A stretch of 64,000 nucleotides of DNA from Perkinsus marinus ATCC 50983. Taxonomy: Eukaryota; Perkinsozoa; Perkinsida; Perkinsidae. The DNA is taken from the NCBI RefSeq assembly GCF_000006405.1, contig NW_003211409.1, forward strand, positions 132,328-196,327, written 5' to 3'. Made by a program: the position numbers and the translations under genes. Of this stretch, positions 1-10,171 are shown piece by piece. The notes under the pieces were generated by a model. The model was not told where the DNA came from and did no database searches. It saw nothing but the letters and a program-made list of their open reading frames with translations. Numbering within the stretch: position 1 is the first letter of the stretch; every line of letters begins with the position of its first letter.

Positions 1-472
1 CCGACCAGCAAGTGAAACCGCCCGTTCAATAGACAATGCTGTCTCGCGTTCCGTAGATACGATTTCAAAATTCGATTCCAGCAAGGATTCCAGAATGGAC
101 AAATAAAATGGGGAATGGAGAGATGGGGTTCCGGCTACTTGAGTCCCCAGAAATGTTCCCAAAAATAGCCCCAAAACTGTATGTACCCAGATTGTCCCCA
201 AAAAAAATCCACCTGCGCGCGCCCGGGAAAGATCTGCGCAGCTTATTACTGGGGATCCCAACAGACCTCTCCCGAATTTCAGTAGCGCTCCCAGGATTGA
301 ATTTAACGAGTTTGATACGATCCTGAGAGCGCTCTGGAAACTCCGGAGAGATCCATCGAACAGGCGGACAAATTTGGTCTGCCAGACCTAATTTGTGGGC
401 TTTATTGAATTGCTCTTGAGTTTTACTAAGAGTACTTTTCCTAATTGTGGGCTTTTCAGAGTACTTTTACTT
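1..472. other. No gene seen; short AT-rich direct repeats at its right end
   Basis: I see no supportable gene here. Between about 428 and 500 the motif agtacttttactttc and shortened forms recur, and the phrase ttgaattgctc occurs on both sides of it (about 406 and 489). These repeats abut the 3' end of the transposase relic on the minus strand, so they could be remains of that element's terminal region. This is a guess: no matching inverted copy was found on its other side. Confidence 0.4.
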
Positions 473-1345
473 TCAAAGTACTTTTACTTTGAATTGCTCG
501 AGCTTCCTGTTCTCGTAGCATGAGCACTGGTAAGTATCTCTTCTAATAATCCTTATATTCTTCATGAGCGACGCGTAGTCGTCAAACGTGCCCCAGCGGT
601 CGTATATAGCCCCACTTGCCAGGTACTTCTCGATAGAGCTGAACATGGTCTCGTCAAGCTTCCTGTGATTACCACAGCACCAAACGAGCTGAATTGACGG
701 TATGAAATAGTACTCGCCCTTGTCGTCAGCATAGATTGTCTGCGCTTCTTCCGAATTGCACCATTGTGCTGCCATCAGCAGCGACTGTCGCTGGTACTCG
801 CTGGGTGCCTCGGTCTCTCTACGAATTGGAAAGTCCGCCGTCGCCGCCATGTGCTCCCGCACCAGGGTTGAGAGGCTCGACCCAGGATGAGTCATACCAG
901 AAGATGTAGGAGTGATGAGCAGGCATTTTTGAGTGTATGTAGTGTACGCATACCGGCGTTGAAGCTTCTGTTCATCGCTTCAATGTGGTCATTGTCTTTG
1001 GGAACTCTGGCGGCGCTTCGCTCTCATAGCAAGTTTGGCTCCACGTGCATCTATTCTCCAGCCATGTTTCTCGGCACTTCTTCACCAATTCAGGATACCG
1101 CTCGTCCCATTGCTCGACGAACAATTCGCATGCGGTGGAGAACATCAGGTGTTTCGGACTCTGTTGTAGCAACCTCGCACCGTGTAAGAACTCTCCGATC
1201 TCTTCGTTTGCTCACTGCGCTCTGCCAACCAACTCGGCTTTGATCTCTTGTTTAGCCTTCTCCGCCACCTTATATATCATATGATAATGGCAGAAGGTTC
1301 TTATTGTTGTTTGGTCGTCGGACGGTGCCACCCAGTCGAGAGGCG
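473..1345 (-). pseudogene. Decayed MULE-type (Mutator-like) DNA transposase
   Basis: Read on the minus strand, pieces of a Mutator-like transposase follow one another in the right order. First comes a CHYHMIYKVAEKAK stretch (near 1290), where MULE enzymes have their conserved C-x-H segment. Then comes a W-rich stretch, ERYPELVKKCRETWLENR. Then NDHIEAMNRSFNAGM (near 975), corresponding to the family's T/N-N-x-x-E-S-x-N motif after the catalytic core. Last is a YQCSCYENRK stretch (near 520) resembling the start of a SWIM zinc-binding motif. The coding frame is broken: there is a TGA near 1212-1214 and the frame changes near 1000 and again near 893. No complete catalytic DDE triad and no terminal inverted repeats were found. 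The family call rests on motif order and was not searched. Confidence 0.6.
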
Positions 1346-1525
1346 AGCTCAGCTTGTAGCTTGCTCATCTCTCCATGTACCTGCCATGTTTTCGTCAGGC
1401 GACTCTCACGAAGATCAGTATTACCACTGTGAGTGAAGCTACTACCACCTATGTGACGAAGGCTACTACCATTCGGACAAGAACGGAGTTCCCCGGGATG
1501 GAAACTGCGCCCACCAATAACGCAC

Positions 1526-1631
1526 TTTCAAATTCTACTTGGATTTGGAACAACGGTTGCGGGCCAACTATGAACGATTTTCAAATTCTACTTGGATTTA
1601 GAACAGCGATTGCGGGCCAACTATGAACGAC
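1526..1631. repeat. Two-copy 53-bp tandem repeat
   Basis: A unit of about 53 bp starting tttcaaattctacttggat and ending near gggccaactatgaacga occurs twice back to back, at 1526-1578 and 1579-1631. The copies differ at only a few positions, so the duplication is fairly recent. It lies just beyond the 5' side of the transposase relic. Confidence 0.8.
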
Positions 1632-1726
1632 TACCATTACGTGTCAATGGGCTGTTCATCTACTCCCCCGTTAGTAAGTGGTACGGTTATGAGATGTTAA
1701 CTCAACAACATGAAAGTCAGAGATGA

Positions 1727-1746
1727 CGCGGATGATTCCCCCGCAA
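1727..1746 (-). promoter_or_regulatory. Hairpin-forming element 3' of the first aldolase gene
   Basis: The 20-mer cgcggatgattcccccgcaa lies about 57 nt beyond the stop codon. The identical 20-mer lies at the same side of the second aldolase gene (3325-3344), although the surrounding sequence is unrelated. In the transcript sense it can pair GCGG with CCGC around a short loop. It may be a 3' UTR or 3'-end signal; the function is inferred. Confidence 0.5.
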
Positions 1747-1803
1747 CATTACATAAGCGGAAGTGAACATAACGACAAAATGAACCTATGGTTCTAGAGA
1801 AAG

Positions 1804-2568
1804 TTACATTAGTGCAACACCTTTCGAGGCACCAATACGAGTGGCACCAGCAGCAATGAGATCATCCATCTCCTGCTTGGTGTGGATACCACCAGCGGCC
1901 TTCACACCGCATCTGGAACCAACAGTCTCACGCATAAGCTTCACATGGTGGACAGTAGCACCATACTTGCTGAAACCCGTGCTGGTCTTTACGAAATCGG
2001 CACCGGCGTCAACACAGACATTGCAAGCCTTGACAACTTCCTCGTCAGTCAAGAGGCAACACTCAAGGATAACCTTCACGACAACACCATCGGTTTCGGG
2101 GTTAGCCTTCTGGTTAGCCAAATAAGCGCGGACAGAATGGACAACGCTGTAAACATCATCCTCAACTTTATCCCAAGAACCACTCTTGATGTAGCCAATG
2201 TTAATGACCATATCGACCTCCTTAGCACCGTCCTTAACAGCCTCGACAGCCTCAAGGGACTTGGCAGCAGTCGAGGTAGCACCAAGAGGGAATCCAACAA
2301 CAGTGCAAACCCTAACATCGGTGTCCTTGAGGAGCTCGTGGGCGAGAGGTACCCAACAAGCATTTATGCAGACACTGGCGAAGTCGTACTGCTTGGCCTC
2401 AGCGCACAACTTGCGAATCTTCTCCTCAGTGGCATCAGCGGCGAGCTGAGTATGATCGATAAACTTATTCCTCTTCTCAGGGGCCTTATCACTAGCATAA
2501 GCATTAGGGCAAGTGAAAGTAGGAGGGACGGGAGTCATACCCTTGAAGAATGGAACGGGGAAAGACAT
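1804..2568 (-). CDS. DERA: Deoxyribose-phosphate aldolase, copy 1
   Basis: A class I aldolase that splits 2-deoxyribose 5-phosphate into glyceraldehyde 3-phosphate and acetaldehyde, feeding deoxynucleoside carbon into glycolysis (EC 4.1.2.4). The protein is 254 aa when started at [10 protein letters not shown] (ATG at 2566-2568). An in-frame ATG six codons upstream is not shared with the second copy, so I prefer the later start. DFVKTSTGF carries the Schiff-base lysine, and CGVKAAGGI carries the second active-site lysine. [10 protein letters not shown] and [11 protein letters not shown] are also typical. Length matches the E. coli-type enzyme. There is no intron, unlike most genes here. The protein is identical to that of the neighbouring copy at 3403-4167. 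Homology between the copies stops almost exactly at the ends of the coding region. Confidence 0.95.
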   Translation of the reverse strand: MSFPVPFFKGMTPVPPTFTCPNAYASDKAPEKRNKFIDHTQLAADATEEKIRKLCAEAKQYDFASVCINACWVPLAHELLKDTDVRVCTVVGFPLGATSTAAKSLEAVEAVKDGAKEVDMVINIGYIKSGSWDKVEDDVYSVVHSVRAYLANQKANPETDGVVVKVILECCLLTDEEVVKACNVCVDAGADFVKTSTGFSKYGATVHHVKLMRETVGSRCGVKAAGGIHTKQEMDDLIAAGATRIGASKGVALM

Positions 2569-3402
2569 TTCGAATGAGATGGGCAAATTATAAATCCAAT
2601 ACTGAACGGATGAACATCAAGACCCTACCGAATCACTACACAACTACAAATCACCTCGCAGTATCATTCGAAAGCGAAATAATACAAGTGAATGTTGAGT
2701 CTGTGACTAACAAAATGTTACCACAGTGCTTAGCTTAAGCCACCGTCGGAGACAGACCGGCATAGCAAGCTACGCTGAACTTGGTTAAGCAGCGCGCAAG
2801 AGCTTCGGAGGATATACAGCAGCTCTAAGTTGTCAAAACTTAACGTTCCGCCTTCTCCAATAGGTTCCTAGAGTAACTCAGATTAGAGTGAGTGGTGCCG
2901 GGCATATTTTAGAAATTGTGATTTATAGATGACGAGCGTATTAGAGGATCTTATATCAGAATCCTAGTTGTCAAGTCGCTTTTTAAGACCTTGAAGATGA
3001 TAAGGCCTAGAGAAAGATTAGAAGATGGATTGATCGTAGACGAACCACTCATTCCACTCCAACCACTTCACTTACATAATCACTGTTAATAATTCAGTAC
3101 AATTCCAAGAGGTCTACACTTCTAGTATAACCAAGAGATATCAAGCGAGATGTGAACTGAGCTTCATAAGTTCTACTACAACATCAACCATAACACTCAA
3201 GACCTTCAAACCCTGTGACTCTCAACCACTCAAGTGTCAGCCGAAGAGTACGGAGATTCAACCCTCACTAAAGCCTGCCCATGGTTACTCAACAACGCAA
3301 TACAATATGAGCCATTACAGACCTCGCGGATGATTCCCCCGCAAGCATCTTGTAAACTAGACATAGTATGATTCATTCAATAGCATAAAACAGCTGAGAA
3401 AG
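2569..3402. other. Spacer between the two aldolase genes, no gene seen
   Basis: About 0.8 kb with no long reading frame and no recognisable domain. It should hold the promoter or 5' end of the left aldolase copy and the 3' end of the right copy. The only conserved feature seen is the 20-mer hairpin element at 3325-3344. Confidence 0.6.
3325..3344 (-). promoter_or_regulatory. Hairpin-forming element 3' of the second aldolase gene
   Basis: This 20-mer is identical to the one at 1727-1746 and sits about 58 nt after the stop codon of the second aldolase gene. Keeping the spacing and the sequence while the flanks diverge suggests it is under constraint or was copied with the gene. Confidence 0.5.
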
Positions 3403-4167
3403 TTACATTAGTGCAACTCCCTTGGAAGCACCGATACGAGTGGCACCAGCAGCAATGAGATCATCCATCTCCTGCTTGGTGTGGATACCACCAGCAGCCT
3501 TCACACCGCATCTGGAACCAACAGTCTCACGCATAAGCTTCACATGGTGGACAGTAGCACCATACTTGCTGAAACCCGTGCTGGTCTTTACGAAATCGGC
3601 ACCGGCGTCAACACAGACATTGCAAGCCTTGACAACTTCCTCGTCAGTCAAAAGGCAACACTCAAGGATAACCTTCACGACAACACCATCGGTTTCGGGG
3701 TTAGCCTTCTGGTTAGCCAAATAAGCGCGGACAGAGTGGACAACGCTGTAAACATCATCCTCAACTTTATCCCAAGAACCACTCTTGATGTAGCCAATGT
3801 TAATGACCATATCGACCTCCTTAGCACCGTCCTTAACAGCCTCGACAGCCTCAAGGGACTTGGCAGCAGTCGAGGTAGCACCAAGAGGGAATCCAACAAC
3901 AGTGCAAACCCTAACATCGGTGTCCTTGAGGAGCTCGTGGGCGAGAGGAACCCAGCAAGCATTTATGCAGACACTGGCGAAGTCGTACTGCTTGGCCTCA
4001 GCGCACAACTTGCGAATCTTCTCCTCAGTGGCATCAGCGGCAAGCTGAGTATGATCAATAAACTTATTCCTCTTCTCAGGGGCCTTATCACTAGCATAAG
4101 CATTAGGGCAAGTGAAAGTAGGAGGGACGGGAGTCATACCCTTGAAGAATGGAACGGGGAAAGACAT
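3403..4167 (-). CDS. DERA: Deoxyribose-phosphate aldolase, copy 2
   Basis: Second copy of the 254-aa class I deoxyribose-phosphate aldolase. It has the same lysine motifs (DFVKTSTGF and CGVKAAGGI) and the same intronless structure. An upstream in-frame ATG would add 15 residues ([15 protein letters not shown]). That extension is absent from copy 1, and the two genes become alike exactly at MSFPVPFF, so I start at 4165-4167. The DNA of the two copies differs only at synonymous sites, several of them clustered in the last dozen codons. That pattern fits either strong purifying selection after an old duplication or gene conversion of the middle part. Confidence 0.95.
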   Translation of the reverse strand: MSFPVPFFKGMTPVPPTFTCPNAYASDKAPEKRNKFIDHTQLAADATEEKIRKLCAEAKQYDFASVCINACWVPLAHELLKDTDVRVCTVVGFPLGATSTAAKSLEAVEAVKDGAKEVDMVINIGYIKSGSWDKVEDDVYSVVHSVRAYLANQKANPETDGVVVKVILECCLLTDEEVVKACNVCVDAGADFVKTSTGFSKYGATVHHVKLMRETVGSRCGVKAAGGIHTKQEMDDLIAAGATRIGASKGVALM

Positions 4168-6367
4168 TATGTAGTATGGATTGATAACTATAAAACCTAA
4201 GCACATGAACATAAAGATGACTCAAGTCGCCCTACACCAAAACACTTGAATAGAACATACTAACTCATTCCTAAGCGACTCGCGCATCTGCTAGCGCCAG
4301 CAAGCTTAAGCTTTGACTAAGCCATGGGGACAGAGTTTGTGTGCCTGCGCATTTTGATGGGGAGAACTCCTGCTACAAGACTTCGAGTACAGTAGTATCG
4401 TCCCGACACTTCCTTTCCCTCGCTAATGTGCCTTATCATCTCGTTCGCGACAAATTTCACGAGGAAAATGCGGATCAGCAAGGATTCGCATCGCGGATTT
4501 CGCATATCCATGCGAATTCCCCCTTCGGACCCGGAGTTCCCGTGGCACCATGGATCTCGGTTCAGATTTACCTCCTCTCTTCCTCGGACGTCTCTTGGCA
4601 CCGGCGCTGGTTCAGATAGTGGTTCAGCCACTGTGTTTGGAGTCTACGACGAGCTCGTCCTTCAAGAACGAGCTCGATAGCTATACCAAGTTGGTATATC
4701 TATTGGCCTAATGCCAGAAGCCGAGTTACACACTGGTGTTGGCTGAGACCTTTCTTGAGCCAGGTCATTAGCGCTCCCAACGATGAAGCCGTTGAGAGGC
4801 TGTTATTTAAGGAGGCAACACACGACGTTGGACTCGGACGACTTCAAACAGATGCGCCGAAGCAAGCAAGAGACTGGTTAGCATGGCGGTTTCAGGTGGC
4901 CCAGGGCAGCAGCCCAAAGTATGAGACAGTTCATCGATCTTATCCGCTCTAGAGCACGAACGAATTGGAACAGTATACCCTGAACGTAGACGGTATATGC
5001 TCAGAGAGCTACACTGTGACCATTCCACATCTCTCAATCGATCGACTGGGCGCACGCGGCTAACGTGCGCTGACGTGCGTAACCTAGTGACGAAGATGAC
5101 AGTCGGCTTCAATAGAGATAGTGAGTGACTGGCCTCGGTTTCTTCAGATCGTCTTGGCCGATGACGTCGGTCGTTTACTTGCGTCGCTCTTGAGCTTCAG
5201 AACAAAACGGTATGTGGAGTCATGTTGATGCGTTGCGCCCGTGTGTCCGCGTTCACTCCAACACGCAACCTCAACTGCGAAAGAAGTTCAAGTCGTGGTC
5301 CACTACCAGATGATCGGACGTTACGGATTATACCGTTATTTCTCGTCTTCGCGTGGACTCCTCTGTACAAGGAGGGCCATGGACACTGCAGTGGATGCTC
5401 GCCGTTTTCACAGCTCGCTAGGCATTCACGTTGGCGCGTCGTAGACACACATAGGGTTTACAGAAGCGCCGCATCTATCCTTCATTGGGATTCTGTTCAC
5501 CGGTTCTTGCTACTGCAACCACTGAGATGCTATTCTATGGAATGTCAACCCACCACAACATCGAGGTAGCTCACAGTAACAACTAATCCACGTGGCTCTG
5601 TCGTTGGTGAGGTCATCATATTGGCAGTTATATTCCTTGGTTTAACCGCTAGATACCTCATCTGGGAGGTCGAGCGGTGGTATACTCTTGCTGTCGGGTT
5701 GGTGTGTGGCCTCCTCACGTTGAGAGGCCGAACTGTGCATGCAGCGAACCTTGCGCGAACAGCGGCGTCGAAAGCGAGTGCTTCACTAACAATAAACTGT
5801 ATCGGTCGGACATTCTTTTGTGTCGGGTGAACGACACGAGAACAGAAGTTAGCCATCGCATCCTCACAAAAGCAGCTAGGGTGACACCTTTGGGCTGAGG
5901 GCCTTGACTCTCCATAAGAGCTCAACGAGCAGCAGTCAGTAGCATTGGTACCATTGCACTGCTAGAGGCATGTTTTCCCTGAACGGAGTTCGATCCATAA
6001 GAAGGTTGTGTTTCCTTTCATTCACTGTATTGGTATGGGGATAAAGATAGGATGAAGTAGATGATAGGGAGACGATTGATTTTCGTGTGGCCATAATATT
6101 TCATACTGTACCTCCTTGAACGTCTTTGAGATTGTCTCTCTATGATAAGCGTGATCTGCCTGATACTCCTCGTGAACTGGGAGTAGGTCGCAACCTTTTG
6201 GGCGTGGAAGTGTTAGTTGTTGTGTCCCGTTTGTCTCCTTTGTGTTAATCGGAGGTGCATTTGAGTAGGATTTTTTCCAGGCGTGGATATTGCTCCGTCG
6301 GGAGGTCTATGTGTATCATCGGGTCATGCGAAGTCTGGTTCATTCATCAGTTTGTTTTTTCCGTTAG
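4168..6367. other. Gene-poor spacer, only incidental reading frames
   Basis: About 2.2 kb in which no reading frame shows a recognisable domain. The longest (minus strand, 5545-5925, 126 codons) is low in any family signature. Two adjacent inverted repeats lie at 4650-4698. The right end contains a pyrimidine-rich tract ending in AG at 6366-6367, directly in front of the next gene's ATG. Confidence 0.5.
4650..4698. repeat. Twin inverted repeats (possible hairpins)
   Basis: cgagctcgt at 4650-4658 is followed by its perfect inverse acgagctcg at 4668-4676, with a 9-nt loop. Six bases later tataccaa (4682-4689) and ttggtata (4691-4698) form a second perfect inverted repeat around a single base. 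Two hairpins so close look like a terminator, an RNA processing site or an element end. No assignment can be made from sequence alone. Confidence 0.6.
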
Positions 6368-8170
6368 ATGGGAGCTTGTGAATCATGTTTTGAAACATCT
6401 AGGTCTGCTGTTCCTCCACCAGTAGCAGCTGCACTGCCGGTACAAGTGGTGTACACCATTCAGGATCAGGAGGCCGTACCAGAAACAGTGGTGTACCAAG
6501 ACACTCTGGATTTGCCCACTGTGACCATGGCCAACCAGCCTTATACTGTGACTACCGTGACTACTGAGACTACTGTATGTCCTGGCCAGACTGACCAGGT
6601 TGTTATTGAAGATTCTGACGATGAACACATCCCCGAGATAGAAGAGATCTCCGTGGTCAGTTCCGAGGAAGATAATGCTACTTCTAGCTGTGATGTTGAG
6701 ATCACTAGTACAGCTGTCGAGCCCTCGGTAGTCACTACACCCGAGGAGGTTGATACTACTAGTGATGGTCACGAGGAGGTCTCTGAGGTACCTTCATCTA
6801 GCAGTCCGGTATCGGTGGAGCTCATCCGTACTGCTGCTGCATTGGAGGCTAGTCAGACTGCACTGGATCAGCCTGAGTCGACTGTCCCTCAGGGGCTGAC
6901 CAGTGAGGGAGCATCCTTTGCTCTAGCCGCTAGTTCTGGCATCGTACCATCCCCTGGAGAGGGATCTACGCCGGTGCCTACGGTCATGCAGACTATCATG
7001 ACTATGACGTCTGGTGTTCAGCCTCAAGAAAGCGGCCCTGTCTACCAAACTGCTGATTCGGGAGGAGACTCTCCAGAAGCTGGCATGGCACTGGAGCCAA
7101 TGGATGCTGGACCTCTAGCACAGCAATCATTGGGGCTTGCTGAGGTCTCGACACAGTTCGATATCGGTCTAGTGCCGCAAGTGACTGATGTGACAAGTGT
7201 TGACGAGGTGATCACTACAGATGAAGTGTTTATGGAGAAGCCAACGATTGAGGACTCTGTGGTGCTCGAGGAGGTCGTTGAGACCACATCTAGTGTGCCT
7301 GCTGGTGGAAGGAAGTTCCCCTATCTTTATGACCGTCCTCAGCTATATACTAGGCCCGATGAGAAAGCTGCTAATCTGGGGTCTTTGCGGAAATTTCCGT
7401 ACTTGTATGACAGGCCAATTTTTGAGTACAACGATACGGTTGTGGCGTCATCGTCCACTAGCATCGCGAGGCAGTTCCCTTACATTTATGATCATCCTGC
7501 TCTGGATGCACACTTATCCTTGGGAGAATCTTCTGAATCGCTTAGTACAAGGGTATTCCCTTATATCTATGATCACCCTCAGGTTGGAGCTTCCCGAACT
7601 GAGGTACCCTCAGCTCCTCTAACTAGTCGTAGACAGTTTCCATATCTATATGATGCCTCTGGAGAAGTTGCAGTCATTCCGCCCAGGGCTGAAGCCAAGG
7701 CAGATGTCAGTGAGTCCAAGCAAGTCCTGGTGAACGACCATGAGGATGAGCCTGTTCAGTCAGAGGCGGCTTATGAACTCCAGTCGGAGAATAAGGTTGC
7801 GAGTGGTTCATCTGTGCCCGCAGGGATGGTGGCTTCCGCAGCAGCTCCTATGGATGGCACTCATGATCAGAACGGTTATGACAGTGTTAGTCTTCAGCCA
7901 GCTGCATCGACTTCTGCTGATGATAGCTCCATCAAGAACAAAGTTTTCCCGTACCTGTACGATGAGATCGAGGTGCCTGCTGGGCACGCCGATGGGGGTA
8001 TTCTGCTGGAGGCTGCTGCCCCCAGTGATAGGGTGTTCCCCTATCTATATGATGAGTCGAGCTCTGATCAAGGCAGTGATACTGTTATCACAACCGTTAC
8101 AACTGTAACGACTATCAAGACTCGAGCCTCGAGAACCAACAGGGCCTCTAAAACTGCACTGCGGGAGTAA
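6368..8170 (+). CDS. Predicted acylated protein with seven (K/R)xFPYhYD repeats
   Basis: A 600-aa single-exon protein of a family I do not recognise. It starts MGACESC. Gly2 with Ser6 fits an N-myristoylation signal, and Cys4 and Cys7 could be palmitoylated, so membrane anchoring is likely. The middle is acidic and Ser/Thr-rich. From about residue 315 on, the motif FPYLYD or FPYIYD occurs seven times (two as RKFPYLYDRP, two as FPYIYDHP, and three as FPYLYD followed by A or E). Each is preceded by K/R and one variable residue, and copies are 25-130 aa apart. Thr/Val-rich runs (TVTTVTTETTV and TVITTVTTVTTI) flank the protein near both ends. The ATG directly follows a U-rich tract ending in AG, a likely splice acceptor. 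The repeated motif could be a docking site; that is inference. Confidence 0.85.
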   Translation: MGACESCFETSRSAVPPPVAAALPVQVVYTIQDQEAVPETVVYQDTLDLPTVTMANQPYTVTTVTTETTVCPGQTDQVVIEDSDDEHIPEIEEISVVSSEEDNATSSCDVEITSTAVEPSVVTTPEEVDTTSDGHEEVSEVPSSSSPVSVELIRTAAALEASQTALDQPESTVPQGLTSEGASFALAASSGIVPSPGEGSTPVPTVMQTIMTMTSGVQPQESGPVYQTADSGGDSPEAGMALEPMDAGPLAQQSLGLAEVSTQFDIGLVPQVTDVTSVDEVITTDEVFMEKPTIEDSVVLEEVVETTSSVPAGGRKFPYLYDRPQLYTRPDEKAANLGSLRKFPYLYDRPIFEYNDTVVASSSTSIARQFPYIYDHPALDAHLSLGESSESLSTRVFPYIYDHPQVGASRTEVPSAPLTSRRQFPYLYDASGEVAVIPPRAEAKADVSESKQVLVNDHEDEPVQSEAAYELQSENKVASGSSVPAGMVASAAAPMDGTHDQNGYDSVSLQPAASTSADDSSIKNKVFPYLYDEIEVPAGHADGGILLEAAAPSDRVFPYLYDESSSDQGSDTVITTVTTVTTIKTRASRTNRASKTALRE

Positions 8171-8410
8171 CTGTCGATGTATGATGAGCGCGGGGATCAT
8201 CTTTACTAGCTACAATCTTAAACCACAATTCTCGTCCTACTGTCACTGTTGCATAATCATTCGTATATCTTGTCTCAACATAAGTAGTAATCTTACTAGT
8301 TTCTTTTTTCACTGCAGACACTCTGAGTTTCACAATATTAGATGATTGTGGGACGTATTAGTTGACTTGGTCTTCATTCCAGACGCTAAGTTCTCCCCTT
8401 CCACATCCTT
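8171..8410. other. Spacer with a probable splice acceptor before the next gene
   Basis: About 240 nt between the two FPYhYD genes. It has no reading frame of note. A pyrimidine-rich stretch ending ttcattccag at 8382 lies 28 nt before the ATG at 8411 and could be the acceptor of a spliced leader or a 5' UTR intron. Confidence 0.4.
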
Positions 8411-8647
8411 ATGGGTTGCAACACTTCTACCGCAGCTGAATCACCGGCCGCTCCTGCAGATGCTGTCCCAAATGATGCTGCTGCTGTTGAAGCGGCCAGA
8501 GCTCCGGAGGCTGAGTCGGACGTTGCGATGGTAACCACTGGGAAGCCGACAGGCAGTGGTAATGAAGATAACAGTGGAGCGGTTACTTCTCAAACTTTCC
8601 CCTACGTTTACCCCGAAGGTTCCGAGGGTACTAACGTTCGCAATTGA
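8411..8647 (+). CDS. Small predicted acylated protein with one FPYVYP motif
   Basis: A 78-aa protein that looks like a miniature relative of its upstream neighbour. It starts MGCNTST, a strong match to a myristoylation signal with a Cys3 palmitoylation site. It then runs through an Ala/Glu-rich, probably disordered stretch and ends with QTFPYVYPEGSEG, a single copy of the motif repeated seven times in the gene at 6368-8170. Same strand and 240 nt apart, so the two probably arose by tandem duplication and later gain or loss of repeats. The function is unknown. A very short gene is less certain, but sharing both the N-terminal signal and the motif makes chance unlikely. Confidence 0.65.
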   Translation: MGCNTSTAAESPAAPADAVPNDAAAVEAARAPEAESDVAMVTTGKPTGSGNEDNSGAVTSQTFPYVYPEGSEGTNVRN

Positions 8648-9736
8648 AGAATGCTGGTGGACTTGTAGTCGGTGGACGACAATTATTTTATTTTTATTTC
8701 GTAGACACTTTCTAGTCTACTCTCAAGCTAAGCCGTCTTGATGGCGCACAGGTACATTACTATCACATCGTATAGAGGGAAGTACATTCGCACGCTTGAC
8801 CTCCAGAGTTGTGTTGCTAGTCAGGGTAGCCTACTCAACGGGGGGGGGAACGAGCCAAGCAATGATCCAGTAGTATAACCGGGAACTAATCAGGGGCATC
8901 TTTTCGAGAACTGAAAAGAAAAAATGGATATACGTACGCTACCTTCGTGAGGGCTTCGAGTAGTCTCGGGTACTGATCATCATCTTTGTGGAGTTTTGTT
9001 ACGGAGGAGTTCTTCTACTGGTTGGTTCGCAGTAATATCGCACTGGAGTTGTTGCCATAGGCCTCATCATACAAGAAAGACTTCCAGAAACGCTGTCTGA
9101 AACATTCAGGAAGATCATTAATGACTGCGGCCCTGTGGAAGCGAGAGCTCATCTTTCGATTGTCGAATAACGAAGGTCAAGTACGACGCTGTATCAGAGA
9201 ACACTCGTGTGGGCGTTGCAACGGCAAGGTCTGAACTGTCTGGGGACGAGTCAATGAAATTCTATCAGATTCCACCAGGCGTAGGCGTAGACTGCTTCGT
9301 TGCAGCCATCACTACGAGAGTGGTGAAGGATCTGATACCGGCTAGCGAGTCACTTCTCCGAGAAGTGGTAGGAGGGAGGACATCTAATGCGTTCTGTCCT
9401 CGTCTGTTGATCAGCTCGGCAATTGCTGTGATCATTTCGGCCGAGTTTCGGTTGATTTAGTGTTCAAAGTCATTGGCACTGCTTGCAAGAAAGTCCGAGA
9501 CATGGTGAGGGGTAGCTGAGTCCGATACTTCGTATGCTCTTTCGAATGACCTCAGGATTTGCAATTGTGGAGGAGCCTCTTTGGGCGCTCTATGATGTGC
9601 GTAAGGCAAGCTACCTTTGAGGAGGGTATGGGACAATGGATGAGTAACAGAGGAATCGATGAAGACTCCATAGCCGACATAATGCAAGTAATTTCTAAGA
9701 TTCCTCACTAACGCCACATCCATAAGCGTTCAGGCT

Positions 9737-10171
9737 TTGCTAGGGATGATGGACCCTTTCTACACTGGCATCATCGAAAGAGATGCTTTTCTAGAAGCCA
9801 TGAGCCTATGCGGAGGCTCTGACCTCTTCTGTTCGCAGCACCTCCCGACCATGCGCTCTTGGATCGCGAAGAGAATGACAGCCATCAATAGTCCGGCGTC
9901 GAGTCAGAGCATGGGACAGGCTCCACCGATTCCTCAGTGCGTCATGTGCCTAGACTTGATGATCTCCTCTTATCGTTGTAGCGACCCCGCTGGCAGTCAT
10001 TCCCCAGTGTCCGCACCCGAAGAGCCACCTGCTGTTTACAGTGTATCATCGTCTTATGTTGATGACGGGGTCTCGATGAGTCTGCCTAAGCCGGACGAGT
10101 CCAATGAGATAGTCTTCTCGCCGGTTACAAGGTGCCATAACTTGACCATACCAATGCTATGCCACATTTGA
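9737..10171 (+). CDS. Possible exon with an EF-hand-like stretch
   Basis: An open frame of 144 codons beginning MLGMMDPFYTGIIERDAF. The spacing of D, T-G, I and F recalls one calcium-binding EF-hand loop, but the usual acidic ligands are not all there. A CVMCL pair and a Ser/Pro-rich tail follow. No partner EF-hand is visible nearby, and no gene model could be built from the frames around it. It may be an exon of an unknown gene or a chance frame. Confidence 0.2.
   Translation: MLGMMDPFYTGIIERDAFLEAMSLCGGSDLFCSQHLPTMRSWIAKRMTAINSPASSQSMGQAPPIPQCVMCLDLMISSYRCSDPAGSHSPVSAPEEPPAVYSVSSSYVDDGVSMSLPKPDESNEIVFSPVTRCHNLTIPMLCHI

Noticed and set aside
1882-2577. Long plus-strand frames opposite both aldolase genes
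   Set aside because: They are antisense shadows of a strongly conserved enzyme and show no domain of their own.
4168-4212. N-terminal extension of aldolase copy 2 (15 residues)
   Set aside because: Absent from copy 1, and homology begins exactly at the second Met.
5545-5925. A 126-codon minus-strand frame
   Set aside because: No motif, no exon neighbours and an overlapping set of other frames; best seen as chance.
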